A stretch of DNA of 64,000 nt, from the NCBI GenBank assembly GCA_023376005.1, contig CM042143.1:88264914-88328913 (forward strand), written 5' to 3'. A program made the translations under genes and the position numbers. The stretch is from Doryteuthis pealeii (taxonomy: Eukaryota > Mollusca > Cephalopoda > Myopsida > Loliginidae). Position 1 is the stretch's first letter; the number at the start of each line of letters is the position of its first letter. The notes under the pieces are model-generated. The model saw only the letters and a list, made by a program, of their open reading frames with translations, ran no database searches and was not told where the DNA came from. This document shows positions 59,430 through 64,000 of this stretch, in pieces.

Positions 59430-60000
59430 TTGTTTGCCCTGTCGCCTGGGGCTGTAGAATACACCGACAGCACCACTGTAAAGGTGTAAGACCCTCCCCC
59501 ACGGGTAGCGACCAATGATGCTTAAGGATAGAACCCTGGCGGCTGAGCAGTCCATGACATACAAAACTCCCCTTTAGCCCTTAGGCTAGACGGTTGATCG
59601 GAGAGCCCCCCTCCCACACCTTCGATCAATCGGCTGGTCACGTCAAGCCCTAGCACCTATATGATTGTCACAACCCTATTGCTCTTATGACAAGCCCCAA
59701 CCCTTTTATCATATATGTGCTAGGAGGCGGTGGTTGATGGTCTTATTGTCCTGGCTCTGGCGTTAAACTCTATCTGATTGTGAAGTTCCACTTCTGGAGC
59801 TCTGAGGAATGCGGAGTACCCCTTCATCATCATTACTCCCAGGTCCACTCTGACCCGCGGTGGTTGTATCTGTTAGGGTGCCATTTATGGGTTGAATAGA
59901 ACAAAGTGAGTTTATAATAATGTTTTTAAAAATTGAGTTTAAAAATAATTGAGTACCTATCAAGAATGTATAAAATAAAATGTCTTCGGCATAAAATAAC
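59430..60000 (+). repeat. Interspersed repeat R (copy C)
   Basis: Counterpart of 32,355-32,905. Confidence 0.7.
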
Positions 60001-60002
60001 CT

Positions 60003-60320
60003 AAGTAAAGTCGTCGGGGTGGCCTAAAGGCGGTATCAGCCAATCAGCGAGGGAGTCTATCCCCTTTTTCACTAGCGCTAGACCAAGGTGATTTTTTTTT
60101 GCGTCTGAGGTATAGCGCCACATCTACCATCAGCTCCTTACTTTATCGCACAGATCCTTGAGCTACTCATACGCTGAGTTGGCGAGGGTCGGTATCGAAC
60201 TAGGAACCTTGTGGTTCCTAGCCGAACGCTCTACCAACTGAGCTAGGGCGGATTTAGGGCCGGATAGACTCCCTCGCTGTATTGTTGATGCCGACATTAG
60301 ACCGCTCGACGACTTTACTT
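60003..60320. repeat. Head-to-head SINE family 1 pair (copy C)
   Basis: Minus-strand copy 60,003-60,256 abuts a short plus-strand 3' piece (60,262-60,320). Confidence 0.85.
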
Positions 60321-60344
60321 AAAATAACCTAACAAGGGTTAATA

Positions 60345-61675
60345 CACTCGTGAACAGAAAAAATGGGCCAAGATTGAAAGAAGGAAGAAAATAGATTTTT
60401 CGATATTTTTCAGGAATTTACTGAAATTTAACTACAAATTCCTATTTTTTAGATCATTAATATTAGAGTATATAATAATTTAGTGGTAAAAATGAGTCCT
60501 AAAAAGGTAAGACCGCATCTGGGCAAGGATATGAAAAACCGAATTGCAGGATTAAGGCAGTCTAATATGACTTACAAGCAGATTTTCGATATTTTGAAAA
60601 AAGAAAATGTGACATCTCTCTCTGCTGTGAAGCGAATTGGTCAAAGGTTCGAAATCGAAGGTTCAGTAAAAAGGAAATCTGGATCTGGTCGCCCTAGAGC
60701 ATCCACTGTGAAGGGCGACCACAGGCTTAAAATGACTGTTTTGAAGGACCGAAAGAAAACTTATGTTGACCATAGCAAACCATTCAAAACAGCGGATGGA
60801 AATTCCATTTCTAGAATGACAATATCTAGACGATTGAAGGAAATGGGATTTTCTTCAAAAAGGTGCGCAAAGAAGGCATTATTATCTAAGAAGAACATCA
60901 ATGATAGAAAGACATTTGTCTCATGTTATGGCAAGAAAGATACAGAATGGTTTAGGAATGTTTTCTGGTCCGATGAATCAAGATTTTGTCTTTTTAGTGA
61001 TGCTCCCGAAAGCTGCATTCGAAGATCCGGAGAAGTATTATCGCCAAGTTGCATAAAAATGACAGTGAAACACGGGAATGGAGGTATAATGGTATGGGGA
61101 ACTTTTAATGCCGCAGGAGTTGGGGAACTTATTAGATGTGAGGCGTCAATCAATGCAAAGGAATACATTCGAATATTAGAAACAGGACTGTTTCCAAGTA
61201 TCCAGAAACTGGGAGTATCCCATAACATTATTTTTCAACAGGATAATGCACCTGCACACACTGCTAAAGTCACTAAGAAATGGCTTGCCGATAATTCAAT
61301 TGATGTGATGTTTTGGCCTGGCCAAAGCCCCGATTTAAACCCAATCGAGAATATTTGGGCCATAATATCTCGTGCATTGACTGGAAGAACTTTTTCGAAC
61401 AAAGAAAAACTGTGGGAAGCTCTGCAAAATGAATGGAATAGCATCCCCTCTTCACAGTGTTCCAAGTTGGTTGAAAGCATGGTTAAAAGGGTTAATCTTT
61501 TAAAGAAATCAAAGGGGAAAGCGATTCCATACTAAGCATTTATTAAAGTAAATGTCTTGTTCTGTGTATATATGACTCGTTTTTGTTTTTTGTTCAATTG
61601 TATTTTGTTTAATTTAGCTTTTTTTACAATAAAATGTATAATACTTGCTTGGCCCATTTATTTTGTTCACGAGTG
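60345..61675 (+). mobile_element. Tc1-like transposon, intact frame (copy C)
   Basis: 1,331 bp, the same length as copy B. Inverted repeats start CACTCGTGAACA and include ATGGGCCAAG; the two ends differ at a few inner positions. TA flanks both sides (60,343-60,344 and 61,676-61,677). One transposase frame fills most of the element, and a possible polyadenylation signal AATAAA is at 61,628-61,633. Confidence 0.95.
60492..61535 (+). CDS. Tc1-like transposase, DD34E, 347 aa
   Basis: Cut-and-paste transposase that would bind the element's terminal repeats and move it into TA sites, acting in the nucleus. I take the ATG at 60,492 as start: the frame opens three codons earlier only at a GTG. Residues about 10-65 form a helix-turn-helix (IAGLRQSNMTYKQIFDILKK), followed by a GRPR motif (67-70) and a second DNA-binding region to about 125. 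The catalytic triad is D161 (WSDES), D251 (QQDNAPAH) and E286 (SPDLNPIEN); 34 residues separate the last two, the Tc1 pattern. The length of 347 is normal for the family. No stop or frameshift is present. Whether it is active is unknown. The mirror copy at 30,820-31,863 has a stop at codon 117. Confidence 0.93.
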   Translation: MSPKKVRPHLGKDMKNRIAGLRQSNMTYKQIFDILKKENVTSLSAVKRIGQRFEIEGSVKRKSGSGRPRASTVKGDHRLKMTVLKDRKKTYVDHSKPFKTADGNSISRMTISRRLKEMGFSSKRCAKKALLSKKNINDRKTFVSCYGKKDTEWFRNVFWSDESRFCLFSDAPESCIRRSGEVLSPSCIKMTVKHGNGGIMVWGTFNAAGVGELIRCEASINAKEYIRILETGLFPSIQKLGVSHNIIFQQDNAPAHTAKVTKKWLADNSIDVMFWPGQSPDLNPIENIWAIISRALTGRTFSNKEKLWEALQNEWNSIPSSQCSKLVESMVKRVNLLKKSKGKAIPY

Positions 61676-61679
61676 TATA

Positions 61680-62190
61680 CCGTAAAATCCCACCAACCAA
61701 CCAACCAGCCAATGATTTGTACTTTAGCTAGATATCCTGGGGTTTAAGAAGACTTCACTTAGTTCTAACTGGGATTTTTTTTTTAATTGTTGGTCATGCC
61801 TCTTGGCATCTAACAATTCTTTTTCGGAGCGACGGGAATCAGAGTAACCCCCCCCCGCGCCGTCGCCGAATAAGACCCCTAACTTTAAACCAGCCATGCT
61901 ACAATCATGACCGATGAGAAAAAAAAAACTTTCAATTTCAAACGAACATCTGTAAATTGTATAAAACCAGCGCCGTGTCTGAACACGTCATCCCCACACT
62001 AAAAAATCTGTTGTTTTGATTTTTACCCAGCCCCCCAGTCGCCCCTGTCCCTTACCCCAGCCCCTGCTTGTTAGGTCATCTTTCGAAATGTTGGGGGCTT
62101 CGGTTTACTTAATGGGAGATTGAGTGACAGGGGCTGGGTGCTGTCAGTAAAAGAAACCTCATCAGAAAGGAGAGCCCTCTACGTTGCCTG
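61680..62190. other. GC-richer unclassified DNA (copy C)
   Basis: Counterpart of 30,160-30,675. No coding frame. Confidence 0.5.
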
Positions 62191-62195
62191 ACATT

Positions 62196-62620
62196 GATGA
62201 CACTACTTGCGAGCAAGGCTTAGTAACATGGCAGGCAGACTAGTATTTTGTGTGCATTAAAATGTTTGTATACCCAAAGTGCCGGGTTGGTGAGGCTTGT
62301 TGAAATTAAATCGACAAGATTTAAGAACGTTGGGTTGACACTACTTGCGAGCAAGGCTTAGTAGCATGGCAAGCAGACTCGTATTTGGTCTACATTAAAA
62401 TGTCTGTATACCCAAAGTGCCGGGTTGGTGAGGCTTGTTGAAATTAAATAGACAAGATTTAAGAACGTTGGGTTGACACTACTAGCGAGCAAGGCTTATT
62501 AACATGGCAGGCAGACTAGTATTTTGTGTGCATTAAAATGTCTATATCCAAAGTGCCGGGTTGGTGAGGCTTGTTGAAATTAAATAGACAAGATTTAAGA
62601 ACGTTGGGTTGACACTACTT
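62196..62620. repeat. 137-bp minisatellite, 3 units (copy C)
   Basis: Unit starts GACACTACTTGCGAGCAAGG near 62,200 and 62,338, with variants near 62,475 and 62,610. One unit more than copy B. Confidence 0.88.
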
Positions 62621-63094
62621 ACGAGCAAGGCTTAACAGCATGACATACAGACTCGTCTTTTGTGTGCATTGTATGTTGTTAGCATCCTTCTGTCTACTAA
62701 AGACGATGGTGCAGTGTCCAATTTTTCTATTTGCATCTGCACGAGTGGTTGGCCCGGCCAACTTTTGAATGGCAGTGTATGGTCCACTAACTGCACACAA
62801 ACCGTTATTCTTGCAGGTTCTGCTGTTGTCTCTCCTTCCTTCTGATTCTCTTTGCTGTGGAGGCTACTTTTCTCTCTGTTTCAATCCTTTTCGTGTCTTG
62901 TTTGACAGTGAGGCACTAGGCCGCTCGGTTTTCCACACCTCCCTCCCATGTGTTGGTGTTAATGTGTGCATTACAATGTATATCCAAATTGCCTGGTTAG
63001 TGAGGCTTGATAAAATGAAATCGACAAGATTTAAGAACGTTGGGTTGACAAAATAGAAATGTTTTTTCTACTGGAGAAATTCTGGTAAAAGCTG
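62621..63094. other. Unclassified (copy C)
   Basis: Counterpart of 29,411-29,861. Short frames are not preserved between arms. Confidence 0.45.
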
Positions 63095-63570
63095 CGACTT
63101 GTCGACAGGGCTTAAAATATATCGAGTGTATCCTCTGCAGAGGGGAGCAAGAGGGAGTTCTGGATATGACACTAAAATGAATCTGATGATGAGGCTACAG
63201 GTTCTGGAGAGCTGTGAAGCGTGGAATACCCCTTCATTGTTATTACTCCCAGGTTCACTCTTACCCAGAGTGGTAGTACCTGTTATGGTCCCATCTATGG
63301 GCCAAAAAGATGTTTTTTAAAGCTTTTTAACAACATACAAAATTACATTTTGCGGTGCATCGGAGTTTGCTTATTTTTGTTTTACGGCATATCAACTTCT
63401 GTGGGTCATTTAATGCCGACAAAGTTTTGAAATAAATTCATTCTCGATGGATACTCAATTTTTTTTTATAAACACGTTTTTTCTATTTTATCCATTGATG
63501 GGACCCTAACAGGTACTACCACCCCGGGTCAGAGTGGACCCTGGAGTAATGGTGATGAAGGGGTGCTCCA
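63095..63570 (+). repeat. Interspersed repeat R fragments (copy C)
   Basis: CTTGTCGACAGGGCTTAAAA through CCATCTATGGGCC, a shared tail in reverse (ACGGCATATCAACTTC) and a second fragment with ATTGATGGGACCCTAACAGG. Confidence 0.65.
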
Positions 63571-63573
63571 CAT

Positions 63574-63579
<6 letters not shown>

Positions 63580-63655
<76 letters not shown>
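63580..63655. repeat. (CT)n microsatellite
   Basis: Pure CT tract of about 76 bp. Confidence 0.98.
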
Positions 63656-63658
<3 letters not shown>

Positions 63659-63786
63659 ACTATTGCAACGGTATATGTATGATTTAAAATCACCTAATAT
63701 TAATTTTTACCATCAAAAATAGTCCCTCTGGCGTATGGAGCTACTGCCTGTAAGTCGCATCTATAACACAATGAGTACTTTTTTTG

Positions 63787-64000
63787 GCGTTAACTAATTT
63801 TTAAGGAAAGAGGAAAGTGTAGAAGTTTTTTTTAGTTAATGTAAATGGTTTTGTTAAAATGCAAAAATGAAAATATCATATAAATTCTGATTTCACTTAT
63901 TGTAGAAGAAAAGGTTACAACAGTGACCTAAAGTTGATATGTTTGCCTGTGCTGTCAAATCTATTATATATTTAGAAGGGTAGCCTTGTTTTGGGGCTAG
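63787..64000. other. Single-copy end, nothing recognised
   Basis: AT-rich, no counterpart elsewhere in the window. Confidence 0.5.

Larger units (their letters stand above)
46391..63786 (+). repeat. Repeated unit, copy C (forward arm of palindrome)
   Basis: A 17.4-kb arm pairing with copy B. It contains locally scrambled stretches (51,456-51,500; about 51,700-51,815; 54,781-54,905) where A or B read smoothly. It ends near GAGTACTTTTTTTGG, after which B and C diverge. Confidence 0.95.

Noticed and set aside
63534..63722. Frame with a long Ser-Leu repeat (and the Arg-Glu repeat near 28,832)
   Set aside because: Translations of CT and GA microsatellites.

Overview
This 64 kb window is AT-rich, repeat-dominated DNA from a multicellular animal. 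I found no convincing host protein-coding gene, no canonical tRNA or rRNA gene and no CRISPR array. The content is eukaryotic: tRNA-derived and 5S rRNA-derived SINEs, broken LINEs, Tc1/mariner, hAT and Helitron DNA transposons, minisatellites and many (TA)n tracts. The LINE 3' ends with a CxxCGR...SHxR zinc-finger tail, together with this SINE and Helitron mix, suggest an invertebrate, perhaps a mollusc. That placement is inference, not proof.

Positions 1-19,091 are single-copy in this window. They hold old nested mobile elements: a mariner-type element with a broken transposase (1.36-2.54 kb), a small MITE (2.68-3.10 kb), a Tc1 remnant (3.84-4.44 kb), a hAT-like element with nested insertions (5.41-6.81 kb), a 77-bp minisatellite encoding a zinc-finger half (7.9-8.3 kb), several fold-back repeats (9.8-10.6, 11.9-12.1 and 14.1 kb), and the 3' part of an RNase H-bearing LINE (15.06-16.89 kb) split by a 617-bp Helitron.

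Positions 19,092-63,786 are dominated by one sequence unit present three times. Copy A (19,092-28,573, forward) is cut by a 100-N gap at 28,574-28,673. Copy B (28,689-46,325, reversed) and copy C (46,391-63,786, forward) are about 17.5 kb each and form a giant palindrome around a 65-bp spacer (46,326-46,390). Each full copy carries a 1,331-bp Tc1 element. The transposase frame is open in C (60,492-61,535) and has one premature stop in B. Copies also differ by substitutions, minisatellite copy number and one SINE insertion found only in A. The palindrome breakpoint falls in a pre-existing short inverted repeat (CACCCT/AGGGTG), as expected for fold-back synthesis.

The central question is whether this is a real inverted duplication or an assembly product (a fold-back read joined to a second haplotype). 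Point for an artefact: the gap lies between A and B, and A and C both have patches of dense small indels. Point against simple duplication of one read: the copies carry different alleles. Read-level data would decide it.

The elements interact only as mobile DNA. The two RNase H-LINE relics and several SINE families share one 3' tail, so this LINE type is the likely source of the enzyme that mobilised those SINEs. I found no operon-like or defence-like system.
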